Virus record (IMG/VR): IMGVR_UViG_3300045940_000009
Coordinates: 1-43,158 of that record
DNA from: a virus
Reading direction: 5' to 3' (one strand)
DNA: 43,158 nucleotides
Notes under the pieces: generated by a model
Database searches by the model: none
What the model saw: only the letters and a program-made list of their open reading frames with translations
What the model was told of the DNA's origin: nothing
Program-made: the position numbers and the translations under genes
In this document: positions 14,840-22,422 of the stretch, in pieces
Position numbering within the stretch: position 1 is the stretch's first letter
How the letters are laid out: each line of letters begins with the position of its first letter

Positions 14840-15342
14840 GACGTCCTTTCAGTGACCGGCGCGAAGACGTGCTCAAACGGCCGCGCATAGCGCTTCTCGA
14901 TCAGCATGTAGGGCGTGCCGCTGCCGACGCCGTTGCGCGGCGCCGGACCCAGCCAGCCGCGCTGCGTGGCCTGTCGCGGCGTCAGCACGGCGCCGCTGTC
15001 GAAGACGAAGAATGTCGGCGTGAAGAAGTGATCCGCGTAGATCGTCGCGACGGCGATCGCGTCGCATTCGATCGCCAAGTTGTCCGTCGTGTCGTTCGCC
15101 TTCTTCGCGTCGATCAGCGCGGCGAACGGCCGCGACGGACAGACGGCGATAATGTCCGGCATCCAGCGAATCAGCAGCGGCCGACCGCAGGCGTCTTCGA
15201 TCTGCCGCAGCACGTCGCGGCAGTCGTCCGGCAGTTGTCCCTGCCCGAAGGGAAACGCGAGCCAGCCAGGCAGCGCGCGGAACCGTGCGAGCACGGCCGC
15301 TTCGGCCGCGCGCGCCGCCTGCATGCGCGCGTCGAAGCTCAC
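14836..15342 (-). CDS. PD-(D/E)XK nuclease-like protein
   Basis: A 168-residue protein with the core of a PD-(D/E)XK nuclease: RWMPDIIAVCP (Pro62-Asp63) followed by FAALIDAKKAN (Asp78-x-Lys80), preceded by an alpha-helical segment. The downstream part (CDAIAVATIYADHFFTPTFFVFDSG) supplies the remaining strands. A GTG overlapping the previous stop (GTGA) with GGAAGG upstream fixes the start. Small PD-(D/E)XK proteins of this kind may act as Holliday-junction or flap nucleases in phages; which one is not decided here. Confidence 0.68.
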   Translation of the reverse strand: MSFDARMQAARAAEAAVLARFRALPGWLAFPFGQGQLPDDCRDVLRQIEDACGRPLLIRWMPDIIAVCPSRPFAALIDAKKANDTTDNLAIECDAIAVATIYADHFFTPTFFVFDSGAVLTPRQATQRGWLGPAPRNGVGSGTPYMLIEKRYARPFEHVFAPVTERTS

Positions 15343-15584
15343 GCGCGCGCCTTCCGAAACTGCGACGCCGCCGGACACGTCGCGAAGTGCGAATACTTCG
15401 TGTCAATCGTCGTCAGCGTCGCGCCGTCGAGCCGCTCGTGCACGGACTCGACGACGAGCGGCGCGTCGATCGGCATGCGCTTGCCGTTCGTCGTCGTGAC
15501 CCATTCGATCAGCCGCGCACATTCGCGCGCGCGGCAGCGCCGCAGTTCCGGCGGCGTCGCGCGAACGACGTCGATCAGCGACAC
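15339..15584 (-). CDS. Small zinc-ribbon phage protein
   Basis: An 81-residue protein from a GTG start. The pattern CRARECARLIEWVTTTNGKRMPIDAPLVVE, followed later by YSHFATCPAASQFRK, is a recognisable phage zinc-ribbon type protein with a first cysteine pair and a final H-x3-C pair. The first gene half overlaps the end of the upstream gene by 10 nt. Function unknown; such proteins often sit in early operons next to nucleases. Confidence 0.72.
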   Translation of the reverse strand: MSLIDVVRATPPELRRCRARECARLIEWVTTTNGKRMPIDAPLVVESVHERLDGATLTTIDTKYSHFATCPAASQFRKARA

Positions 15585-15772
15585 GACGCCGTTTCCATGG
15601 ACAGGCGCACCAGTTCGGCGCGCACGGCCGTCAGCAGGTTCCGTTTCTGCAGCCAGGCGGCGCGCATGCTCGCTTCGATCTCGGCGCCCAGATCGAGTTC
15701 ATGCATGATCGCGAGACTGCTGTCGAGATCGTCGATCCAGTCGTCGAGCGCGTTCAGCATCGGCCGATTCAT
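15575..15772 (-). CDS. Small helical early protein, function unknown
   Basis: A 65-residue protein starting MNRPMLNALDDWIDDLDSSL at an ATG overlapping the upstream stop (ATGA). Entirely helical in appearance, acidic at the N-terminus and basic in the middle (MRAAWLQKRNLLTAVRAEL). No family recognised. Longer in-frame starts lie inside the upstream gene and give arginine-rich shadow sequence. Confidence 0.6.
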   Translation of the reverse strand: MNRPMLNALDDWIDDLDSSLAIMHELDLGAEIEASMRAAWLQKRNLLTAVRAELVRLSMETASCR

Positions 15773-16011
15773 GACGGCCGCGCCTCGTCGAGCGGCAGCG
15801 GCCGATCGACTTTCGCGCGCTTCCGTCCGCTGCGCGCCTTCGTGCCTGCACGCTTGCCGAGACTCGCGAGCGACTTGCGGAGTTCCGCGAGCGTCGTGCG
15901 AATCGTCGCGGCGGCGTCTTCGTGCTGCTGCAGATCGTCGCGCAGCCGCGCGATCGCCTGCGTGACGTCGTCGAGCGACGGCGTCTTCGAGTTCGTATCC
16001 GTGATCGTCAT
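15769..16011 (-). CDS. Coiled-coil early protein, function unknown
   Basis: An 80-residue protein with a predicted coiled coil (DDVTQAIARLRDDLQQHEDAAATIRTTL..., residues 14-52) and a basic tail (GKRAGTKARSGRKRAK). Start and stop overlap both neighbours by ATGA. The basic tail could bind nucleic acid. No family recognised. Confidence 0.6.
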   Translation of the reverse strand: MTITDTNSKTPSLDDVTQAIARLRDDLQQHEDAAATIRTTLAELRKSLASLGKRAGTKARSGRKRAKVDRPLPLDEARPS

Positions 16012-16328
16012 GCGTCGTCTTCTCCGGTTTGCCGCTGCCGGACGTCGCGATCATCGCGAACGGCTGGCGGCGGCGTGATCGTGGGCTGTGCCTTCGGCGC
16101 GTCGAGTGACGGCGGCGGCTCGGCGGCGATAAGTTCAGCAGGCGGCTGCTCGCCGAGAATCCGATCGGCGCAGACGGCGCAGCGCAAGGCGCCGCTGATC
16201 AGACGCCGCAACGGCACGCCGGGCGGCACCATGTCGCCGCAGCTACCGCAGCGCGCCACCGGCCGGATCTCGCCGGACTTCGTCGGCCGTCCAGGCGCCG
16301 CATACCAGCCAGCACGCAGCGGCGTCAT
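16008..16328 (-). CDS. Zinc-ribbon protein of the early operon
   Basis: A 106-residue protein. RCGSCGDMVPPGVPLRRL and ALRCAVCADRIL give two CxxC pairs 22 residues apart, a zinc ribbon. The C-terminal 45 residues are proline-rich and charged, likely disordered. The ATG overlaps the stop of the replication initiator gene. Function unknown; proximity to the initiator suggests a nucleic-acid-related role. Confidence 0.65.
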   Translation of the reverse strand: MTPLRAGWYAAPGRPTKSGEIRPVARCGSCGDMVPPGVPLRRLISGALRCAVCADRILGEQPPAELIAAEPPPSLDAPKAQPTITPPPAVRDDRDVRQRQTGEDDA

Positions 16329-17059
16329 GCGCGCGCCGCCTTCCGGTGATGCCGTGCGCTGTCGAGCGCCTTGCCGATCGTCGCGCCGTCGTAGGCAATG
16401 TGAAGCTCGGCGCAGCGCTCCTTGACGGCGGCGCGTAGCTCTGGCTCAGGCAGTTGCGTGTCGGCGAACTCTGTCGCGACGAGCTTCGCAATCACGGCGA
16501 CGTTGTCGTCAGGCTCGCGCGGGTTGGGGTCATGCGCCCGAAAGGGCGCGTATTTATCTTTGTTCTGTTCTCTTCCCTTAACGTTCAGTTCCGCGCGCGC
16601 GCGCGAGCCGGGAAGTGCGTCGTCTGCCGCCGGTTGCCGCGCAGTGCCGTCGTCTGCCGCATCTTGCCGCGACGTGCCGGTGTGTGCCGTGCGCGGCGGC
16701 GGCGCGCTGAACTTCGACGCCGTCTCGCGCTGCTTCAGGCCAGGCTGATGTTGTTTGAAGTCAACGATTTGCATCGCACGTTTCCCGAGCGCCGGATCGA
16801 GATAGCGCGTGATCAAGCCGACGTCGTCGAGCGCGTCGAGCGCCGCGTCGAAGTCGGCCAGTGCGCGCGGCGACGTCGGATCGACTTGATGCTTGACGGT
16901 GAAGGCGTCGCCGTCGAAGCGGCCGAGATCGTCGGCGTGCACGACCAGGAGCGGATAGAGCGCTTGCGCGAACTCAGCCAGATCGGGCGCGCGCGTATGC
17001 AGCGCCGCGCGCTTCTCTGACGTGCTGAGCGACTTGGACAGCAGCCGCGCGCGCGCCAT
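16325..17059 (-). CDS. Replication initiator-like protein (replisome organiser type)
   Basis: A 244-residue protein beginning MARARLLSKSLSTSEKRAAL. The first 120 residues (LAEFAQALYPLLVVHADDLGRFDGDAFTVKHQV, FDAALDALDDVGLITRYL, QIVDFKQHQ) match the winged-helix N-terminal domain found in phage replication initiators of the DnaD/replisome-organiser type. Residues 120-170 are low complexity with a duplicated ten-residue unit ending QDAADD/QPAADD, and the C-terminal region is helical. GAAGG lies 7 nt before the ATG. An iteron-like array, an AT-rich tract and a hairpin lie inside the gene, as the lambda origin lies inside gene O, which supports the initiator call. Confidence 0.75.
   Translation of the reverse strand: MARARLLSKSLSTSEKRAALHTRAPDLAEFAQALYPLLVVHADDLGRFDGDAFTVKHQVDPTSPRALADFDAALDALDDVGLITRYLDPALGKRAMQIVDFKQHQPGLKQRETASKFSAPPPRTAHTGTSRQDAADDGTARQPAADDALPGSRARAELNVKGREQNKDKYAPFRAHDPNPREPDDNVAVIAKLVATEFADTQLPEPELRAAVKERCAELHIAYDGATIGKALDSARHHRKAARA
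16535..16690. other. Candidate replication origin inside the initiator gene: 10-bp iterons, AT-rich tract, hairpin
   Basis: Seven copies of TGCCG followed by C, T or G occur at exactly 10-bp spacing, beginning at 16625, 16635, 16645, 16655, 16665, 16675 and 16685, all on one face of the helix. Next to them lie an alternating CG tract (about 16591-16606), an AT-rich stretch unusual for this genome (16551-16592) and a perfect hairpin GCGCCC-gaaa-GGGCGC (16535-16550). Iterons plus a melting region within the initiator gene is the lambda-type origin plan. The repeats are direct observation; origin function is inference. Confidence 0.62.
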
Positions 17060-17061
17060 GG

Positions 17062-17481
17062 TCACGCCTTCTCGAAAAGCGGCAGCGGTTTGCGATCGGC
17101 AATGCGGCCGAGCAAGTCGTGCACCTTCTGCGCGCGCAGATCCATGTCCTTGCGCAGCGCCTTCGCGCGGCTGTCGGCCATGGCGAACGCCGTCGCGGCG
17201 GCGCGGTGATCTTTCTCGAAGGCGAGCAAGTCGGCCATCAGATGGTGGACGTTGCCGCAGTCGGACTCGAAGACTTGCCAGTGCTCGTCGCGCTCGCGGT
17301 TCAGCCGCTCGACGTCGTCGAGCGCGCCTGTGAGCGGCAAGCCGTTGAGCAAGTGCGCGCAAAAGCCGCCGCTCGTGATCTCGCTGGTGACGTCGAGCGC
17401 GCCGAGAATGAAGCCGTTCTCGTCGGCTTCGATCGCGTAGATCGTCGGTTCCTGTATGTGCTTGATGAGCGATCGCGTCAT
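17062..17481 (-). CDS. Early protein of unknown function
   Basis: A 139-residue protein starting MTRSLIKHIQEPTIYAIEAD, with AAGGAAAG just before the ATG. The N-terminal half is alpha/beta (YAIEADENGFILGALDVTSEITSGGFCAHLLNGLPL), and the C-terminal half is long helical (DDVERLNRERDEHWQ, MADLLAFEKDHRAAATAFAMADSRAKALRKDMDLRAQKVHDLLGRI). No family recognised. It immediately precedes the initiator gene. Confidence 0.68.
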   Translation of the reverse strand: MTRSLIKHIQEPTIYAIEADENGFILGALDVTSEITSGGFCAHLLNGLPLTGALDDVERLNRERDEHWQVFESDCGNVHHLMADLLAFEKDHRAAATAFAMADSRAKALRKDMDLRAQKVHDLLGRIADRKPLPLFEKA

Positions 17482-17600
17482 GACTTTCCTTCCGTGTGGG
17501 TGTGCTCTTGAATCCAGCGCAGCGAGACAGGCGTCGGCCAGCCGCGTCCGCGCCACCAGTTGATCAGCCGCGCGAGCCAGTCGTCGAAGCGCGGAATCAT
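17478..17600 (-). CDS. Very small tryptophan-rich protein
   Basis: A 40-residue frame between two coupled genes: its ATG overlaps the stop of the upstream gene and its stop overlaps the ATG of the next (ATGA on both sides). It reads MIPRFDDWLARLINWWRG... with four tryptophans and an amphipathic helix, ending HTHTEGKS. Without it there would be an unexplained gap of about 115 bp in a gapless operon. Function unknown; an amphipathic, possibly membrane-associated or toxic peptide is possible. Confidence 0.55.
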   Translation of the reverse strand: MIPRFDDWLARLINWWRGRGWPTPVSLRWIQEHTHTEGKS

Positions 17601-17806
17601 GCGTGCCCTTCTTCGACTTCGACGACGACGAGATACGCGCTCGACGGGCCAAAGCTGTCGCGCACGCGCGCGGCCGACTCGAAGCTGTCGAACTCCTGCA
17701 GCGGCGGATCAGGCGCGCGTGCCAGGTCCGCCAGCCGCCGGAAGCTGCCATCGACGAGCAGCACTTCGAGCGGCGCCGTCATGACGAGAAAGCGCGTGCG
17801 GCTCAT
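17597..17806 (-). CDS. Small early protein, function unknown
   Basis: A 69-residue protein starting MSRTRFLVMTAPLEVLLVDG, with predominantly beta strands and a conserved-looking core (FRRLADLARAPDPPLQEFDSFESAARVRDSFG, SSAYLVVVEVEEGHA). ATGA overlaps on both sides. The pattern, a value or attribute strand then a helix then a final strand, suggests a compact alpha/beta domain. No family recognised. Confidence 0.6.
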   Translation of the reverse strand: MSRTRFLVMTAPLEVLLVDGSFRRLADLARAPDPPLQEFDSFESAARVRDSFGPSSAYLVVVEVEEGHA

Positions 17807-18030
17807 GACGGCGGCACGATCCGCAGCGTGCGCTCGGCTTCGAGCGCGGCGTCGAGCGCGGCGAAGCAGCGCGCGAGCTTCGCAATGTGCGCGGGTGTCG
17901 CGTGCACTTCAGACACGAAGCGCACGGCGCCGTCTGCCGGAATCACGAGCGTCAGGCTCGCGCAGTCCGGCGGCACAAGTTGCTCGTCGATAAAGATCCG
18001 CATGAGTTCGCGCGGAATCCGAAATGCCAT
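17803..18030 (-). CDS. Small early protein, function unknown
   Basis: A 75-residue protein starting MAFRIPRELMRIFIDEQLVPPDC with alternating strands (SLTLVIPADGAVRFVSEVHA) and a C-terminal helix (AHIAKLARCFAALDAALEAE). ATG overlaps the upstream stop by one nucleotide (TGATG). No family recognised. Confidence 0.6.
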   Translation of the reverse strand: MAFRIPRELMRIFIDEQLVPPDCASLTLVIPADGAVRFVSEVHATPAHIAKLARCFAALDAALEAERTLRIVPPS

Positions 18031-18320
18031 CAGCGTCTCTCCCGTTCGATCGCCAGTCGTAACCGGACGTCAGCAGGCCAGCGCTGCCAGCCGCCGTCGT
18101 CGCCTTCGCCGCCGTAGATCGCGATCGGCGTGCAGGCGTGCGGCGTCCACGCCCGATGGCCGTCGCAGTAGCCGACGCCGACGCCGGTATCGATCTCGTC
18201 TCGCCACACGACCGGCGCCCGGCACCCCCACATCCGGCACGCGAACGGGTGCGGCGTCAGGAATGGCCGTTCCAGCCGCTGGCAGGCCGTATAGGCGACG
18301 ATCTCGGCGGCGTCGGCCAT
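18030..18320 (-). CDS. Cysteine/histidine-containing small protein, possible zinc site
   Basis: A 96-residue protein from an ATG preceded by AGGTGG; a GTG two codons earlier directly abuts the upstream stop and is an alternative. FACRMWGCRAPVVWRDEIDTGVGVGYCDGHRAWTPHAC shows a CxxxxC pair and a CxGH motif, likely a metal site. The N-terminal part is helical (ADAAEIVAYTACQRLERPF). No family recognised. Confidence 0.6.
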   Translation of the reverse strand: MADAAEIVAYTACQRLERPFLTPHPFACRMWGCRAPVVWRDEIDTGVGVGYCDGHRAWTPHACTPIAIYGGEGDDGGWQRWPADVRLRLAIERERR

Positions 18321-18326
18321 TTCCAC

Positions 18327-19010
18327 CTACCGGCGTCCGGCCGCGACGTCGCGGCTGCGGACGGCTTCGACGCCCGGTATCGCCAGACGGCCGCGCAGCG
18401 AGCGCGCCTGCGCGTCGAGCGCCTTGCTGTCCGGTTTGAGCAGCGCCAGATACGCCGGATGCTCGACGGCGGCGGCGACGAGCGCGGCGAAGTTGACGAC
18501 ACGCGCCGTCCAGGTTTCCCGGTAGCGGATGCCGGACACGTCCGGCGTCGCAGGCGGCACGACGGCGACGGGCGCGCCTTGCGCGATCAGCGCTTCGACG
18601 CCGACGACGTCGCCTGCTGTCGCCGCTTCGGCGATCGCCTGCCGGACGGCGGCACGCGCGACGGCGTCGAGTTCGGCCTGCTCGCGTTCGCGATCGCGCT
18701 GCCGGGCCGTGTCCCAGCCGACGAGCAGATCTTTCGCAATGCGCTCGGCTTCGACGGCGGCGGCTTCCGCGTCTTTCTTCTCGCGGCAGAGCGCCCGGTG
18801 CGCGTCATAGGCGCGCGCAATGTGCGGATCGAACGTCGCGGCGATCTCGGCGCGTAGTGACTTGACGCCCAGCAGGAACTCGGCGACTTGCCGATACGTG
18901 TCGCTGTCCACGATCGTCAGCGCGCGCGCCTGCACGGACAGATCGAGCGCGACGGCCGCGACAGCAGTCGGCCGATCGGCACTGTTCATGCGATCGATGT
19001 CGTCTCTCAC
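18327..19010 (-). CDS. Helical protein of the recombination module
   Basis: A 227-residue protein from a GTG overlapping the exonuclease stop (GTGA), with a G-rich site upstream; an ATG seven codons in is an alternative. The core SDTYRQVAEFLLGVKSLRAEIAATFDPHIARAYDAHRALCREKKDAEAAAVEAERI is a long helical pattern I recognise from phage genes lying beside exonuclease and annealing genes; no biochemical function is assigned. The C-terminal third (SGIRYRETWTARVVNFAALVAAAVEHP) looks like a separate small domain. Confidence 0.75.
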   Translation of the reverse strand: MRDDIDRMNSADRPTAVAAVALDLSVQARALTIVDSDTYRQVAEFLLGVKSLRAEIAATFDPHIARAYDAHRALCREKKDAEAAAVEAERIAKDLLVGWDTARQRDREREQAELDAVARAAVRQAIAEAATAGDVVGVEALIAQGAPVAVVPPATPDVSGIRYRETWTARVVNFAALVAAAVEHPAYLALLKPDSKALDAQARSLRGRLAIPGVEAVRSRDVAAGRR

Positions 19011-19660
19011 AGCCACCCCCTGCGCGCGCACGCGACGGTCAGCGCGGCCAAGAAGATCGTCTCGTCGCTGCGCTTCGTCAGCGGGATCAAGCGATACGTC
19101 GCGTCGTCGAGCAGGTTCAAGCACCAGCGGCGACAGCGGCGCCGGACGTGCGGCGGCAGCATCTGCACATAGCCGCTGACTTGCCAGCCGACGAACGCTG
19201 GCGCGCTGCCCGTCTTCACGTCGATCACGTCGATCGCGTCGTCCACGCTCGCAAGCGCGGCGATCGACGGCGGCGTCGGCAGATGGCCGCGCAGATCGAG
19301 CGTGCCCGCACAGCCGAGCGCCGGATCGGCGAGCCGCTCTTCGACGGCGTCGATCCGGATCTGACTCTCGGCCAGGAAGTTGATATAGGCGTTGACGTAT
19401 GGCGCGATCTCGTGCGCCATCGCGTCGTCGCGGCCGAGATCGACATAGCCGCGCTCGTGCCACAGTTCGATCGCCGCGTGCACGAGCGTGCCGCGCCGCC
19501 GCGCGTCGTCCGTGAACTGCGTCCGATCGACGAGTCCAGCTTCGCCGAGCGCTTGCGTCACGCTGATCAGATCGCGGCCGTCGATCGAGTAGCGATGCCG
19601 TCCGACGTCGAGCACGAGTCCCGGCGGCGTGAACGTCGGCAGATCGACGCTCGACGTCAT
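19007..19660 (-). CDS. PD-(D/E)XK exonuclease of the RecB/Cas4-like type
   Basis: A 217-residue nuclease that probably resects double-stranded DNA ends for the Bet-type annealing protein encoded three genes upstream. Motifs of the family are present: RRRGTLVHAAIELW (His61), GTLDLRG with Asp122, and DVIDVKTGSA with Asp147 and Lys149, followed by a helical VGWQVSGYVQML segment with the conserved glutamine and tyrosine. The ATG overlaps the ParB-like stop. Length is typical of compact phage exonucleases. Confidence 0.85.
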   Translation of the reverse strand: MTSSVDLPTFTPPGLVLDVGRHRYSIDGRDLISVTQALGEAGLVDRTQFTDDARRRGTLVHAAIELWHERGYVDLGRDDAMAHEIAPYVNAYINFLAESQIRIDAVEERLADPALGCAGTLDLRGHLPTPPSIAALASVDDAIDVIDVKTGSAPAFVGWQVSGYVQMLPPHVRRRCRRWCLNLLDDATYRLIPLTKRSDETIFLAALTVACARRGWL

Positions 19661-20502
19661 GACGCCGCCGTCGTCGCGCACTCGTCGGCTTCTTTCCACC
19701 AGGACGGCAGACGCTGGCCAGTGTGCCGCACGCCTTTGTTGTAGATGTCGCAGATCGTCGCGGCGACACACTGCACCTTCGCCGCGCCCGTGCGCTCGCG
19801 CTGCGTCTCGGCGCGCTGAATCACGCCGCGCGCGCCGCGCGGCAGTTGCGCCAGTTGCTGGATCAAGTGCTTCTCGTGCGTCTTGCCGTTGAAGCGATTG
19901 AAAACCATCCCGACGCCGCGAATCAGATAGGCGTCGAACGCCTGCGGATCTCCGCCGTAAGCGTCGCGCAGCGTGCGGATCGTCTGGCCGAGCACGGTTG
20001 ATCCGGCCGCGTCGTAGACGGCGCCGATCGCGCTGACGGCGCCGACGCAGTTCGGATCTTTGGCCTGACTGACCTTCAGGCCGTTTGCTTCGACGATCCG
20101 GCGGATGTCACATTCCCGGCCGTGCTCGGCCGTGCACGCGACATGGAACTTCTCGAATGTCGAGATCGCGCGGCGATCGTCGCGGCCGAGAAAGATGTCG
20201 GCGGCTTGCGCGTCCGTCAATCCTTCGTAGACTTCGGCATCGATCACGCCAGGATCGGTGCCGTGGAACCAGAGCTTCAGCGCGGCAATGCGATGCTGCC
20301 CGTCGAGAATCCAATAGACGCCGTTGCGGAAGTTGACGATCGGAATCCCGAGCTTGTCGGGATCGAAGTGCGCTGCGTATTCTTCGGCCTGCGCGCGATT
20401 GAACTTGCGCTGAGTCACGAGCACAGGCGGCACGCGCATTTCGGCCACCGGCACCGGCCGCACCTTTGACGTGCGGCTTGTCTTCTTCGGTTTGCTGCTC
20501 AT
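19657..20502 (-). CDS. ParB-like nuclease-domain protein (DGQHR type)
   Basis: A 281-residue protein. An N-terminal basic tail is followed by VTQRKFNRAQAEEYAAHFDPDKLGIPIVNFRNGVYWILDGQHRIAAL, the ParB/Spo0J N-terminal domain with the DGQHR motif at 67-71. The remaining 180 residues are a helical domain resembling the phage ParB-like/DUF6551-type proteins. AGGAG precedes the ATG, and the ATG has the ACCCC context shared by several genes of this phage. Probably a CTP- or DNA-binding protein; a partition role is not supported because no ParA partner is present. Confidence 0.82.
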   Translation of the reverse strand: MSSKPKKTSRTSKVRPVPVAEMRVPPVLVTQRKFNRAQAEEYAAHFDPDKLGIPIVNFRNGVYWILDGQHRIAALKLWFHGTDPGVIDAEVYEGLTDAQAADIFLGRDDRRAISTFEKFHVACTAEHGRECDIRRIVEANGLKVSQAKDPNCVGAVSAIGAVYDAAGSTVLGQTIRTLRDAYGGDPQAFDAYLIRGVGMVFNRFNGKTHEKHLIQQLAQLPRGARGVIQRAETQRERTGAAKVQCVAATICDIYNKGVRHTGQRLPSWWKEADECATTAAS

Positions 20503-21575
20503 GGGGTGTGCTCCTGCAGTTGACGAATGAAGCGCGCCAGGTCCCGGCGCGCGCGTTGAAGAGACTTAATCCACGGCGGGAGCTTCGCCGCAGACAGCGT
20601 GCGGAAGTCGATCAGGTTCGTGTCGGCACACAAGTGCTCGGCCTGTTCGACCATCGATTCGACGATCCGCGTCGAGTCCAGCCGCCGCGCATGATGCATG
20701 ACGGCGTCGGCGCGCACGACAATGCCAAGCTGCCGCAGGCGCACCCGACAGCCGTTCAGGCTGACACCGAGCGCGGCGGCGATCTGCTGCGACGTGTGTC
20801 CGTCGTCGGCGAGCTTGCGCATGCGCGCGATGCGCGCTTCGACGGCCGCGCGTGACCTGAACGGCAGCGGATCGGACGACGACGGCGGCGGCACGCGCTC
20901 ACCAGGAGACAAGCCGATCGCGCGCCGCACGGCCGTCGCTTCCGCATGTCCCAGATGCAATTCACGGCAGACGTCTTCACGGCTCGCGCCTTCGGCGAAG
21001 CGCTCAGCCGCGCGGCGCCGCTTCTCGGCTTGCGCTTCCGGCGACGCTGAATAGCGCTTGCCGTCGCGGCCGATCAGCACCGGGGGTGCCGCCGGATGGC
21101 CTGTCGAGTCCACCCGGCCGCGTATGTCGCGCCGCACACTATCGACGTAGCTCTTCGCGCAGCCGACTTGATCAGCGATCGCGCGTCCGCTGACGTCGGG
21201 CCACGCCGTGATCGCCAGCATGACGGCGCGCCGCACGTCCGCGTCGGTCAGGCGATAGCCGTGCTGCCGCTGCGCGCCGAGTCCATACCAGAGCGCATCA
21301 CGCTCTGAGCCGACGCGCACGTCGGCGCGGATCGTCGTCTCGCCAAGCTGCCGCGCCGCGTGCACGCGATGCCAGCCGTCCGCCAGGCGATACGTCAGGC
21401 CGTCGCGGTAGACGACGATCGGCGGGAAGGCGTCGCCTGCCGCCATGCGTTCCGCATAGACCGTGACGACGCCGGAATCGATCGACGCGCGGACGTGCGC
21501 ACGCGGATCGAGCGCGAGCACGTCGAGCCGGATCGGCGTGTCGGCCTGCACGGCGATCGCTGGCGCGCCTGTCAT
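20499..21575 (-). CDS. ParB-like protein with three helix-turn-helix units
   Basis: A 358-residue protein. Residues 15-110 form a ParB domain with LADGWHRVHAA (DGWHR at 66-70). Three helix-turn-helix segments follow: SGRAIADQVGCAKSYVDSVRR (about 129-150), ASREDVCRELHLGHAEATAVRRAIG (197-221) and HTSQQIAAALGVSLNGCRVRLRQLG (260-284), linked by basic stretches. The C-terminal 70 residues are helical. Start and stop overlap neighbours by ATGA. Likely a sequence-specific DNA-binding regulator or genome organiser; the binding site is unknown. Confidence 0.82.
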   Translation of the reverse strand: MTGAPAIAVQADTPIRLDVLALDPRAHVRASIDSGVVTVYAERMAAGDAFPPIVVYRDGLTYRLADGWHRVHAARQLGETTIRADVRVGSERDALWYGLGAQRQHGYRLTDADVRRAVMLAITAWPDVSGRAIADQVGCAKSYVDSVRRDIRGRVDSTGHPAAPPVLIGRDGKRYSASPEAQAEKRRRAAERFAEGASREDVCRELHLGHAEATAVRRAIGLSPGERVPPPSSSDPLPFRSRAAVEARIARMRKLADDGHTSQQIAAALGVSLNGCRVRLRQLGIVVRADAVMHHARRLDSTRIVESMVEQAEHLCADTNLIDFRTLSAAKLPPWIKSLQRARRDLARFIRQLQEHTP

Positions 21576-22363
21576 CGCCCACCATCCACGCCGTGTTCAA
21601 GCTCGCTGCAGATCTGCTCGTATTGGTCTTTCAGGATCTCGGCCGTGTGCTCGTATCCGTATTTCTTCAAGTGCGCGCGCACTTCGTCTTCGTGCCAGCC
21701 TGCGTTACGCGCGATCACCCACAGCCTTTTGACTTGCGCGTCGCTGATCGTGCTGCGACCGTTCGTCGTCGAGCGCCGCTGCGGCGGCAGTTCAACCGGA
21801 TTCGCCAGCGCAGACAGCGGCGCCGTGTCGCCAGGACGCGCCGCCTGATCGAGTTCCGCGACTTCGTAGAGTCCGGCGAGTTCCTGCGGAAAGCCCTTGC
21901 GCAGCGCCGCTGCTTCCGCGCACTTGCCGAGCATTTGGTGCGGCATCCGCGTCCACATAAAAGCGTTTGACTCTGGCCGGTATTCGTCCCAGCGCGCCGT
22001 CGCCGTGAACGGGCAGCGCTCGCCTTGCACGAGCCGCCAGACGATCACCGTCGCCGCGAAGTCGCCGGACGCTGGCGCGCCGACGAAGACGGCGTCGTCA
22101 ATTCCGGCACACGCGCCTGTCGCCGCCGCCCTGCTTCTCATGAAGTCGATACTCGTGACCGGCGTATACCGTCCGCCGCGCTTCGTGAAGTGCAGCAGAC
22201 GATCGAGCGGGTGCACGCCGCGACGCTGGCAGTCATAGACGAAGAGATCCAATTCTTCCGGCGTCGCGTCTTTCGCGATCGTGGCGCGCACCAGTGCCAG
22301 GTGTTCCACTGTGATCAGCGGCGGCGCGTCCACAGGCGCAAGCGTGGTCAGGGGTTCAGACAT
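21572..22363 (-). CDS. bet: Bet/RecT-family single-strand annealing protein
   Basis: A 263-residue recombinase that anneals complementary single strands. Family hallmarks are ATPEELDLFVYDCQRRGVHPLDRLLHFTKRGG (33-64), TPVTSIDFMRSRAAATGACAG, and the conserved block MWTRMPHQMLGKCAEAAALRKGFPQELAGLYEVAE (136-170). A C-terminal region (STISDAQVKRLWVIARNAGWHEDEVRAHL) resembles the accessory domain on some phage Bet proteins. GAGGTG lies 6-7 nt before the ATG. It works with the PD-(D/E)XK exonuclease of the same operon. Confidence 0.93.
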   Translation of the reverse strand: MSEPLTTLAPVDAPPLITVEHLALVRATIAKDATPEELDLFVYDCQRRGVHPLDRLLHFTKRGGRYTPVTSIDFMRSRAAATGACAGIDDAVFVGAPASGDFAATVIVWRLVQGERCPFTATARWDEYRPESNAFMWTRMPHQMLGKCAEAAALRKGFPQELAGLYEVAELDQAARPGDTAPLSALANPVELPPQRRSTTNGRSTISDAQVKRLWVIARNAGWHEDEVRAHLKKYGYEHTAEILKDQYEQICSELEHGVDGGR

Positions 22364-22422
22364 AGACAGCACCTCGATCGAGCGAAAACCGAGCAGGGGG
22401 GAGCGATGGTGCGGACGGCCGT

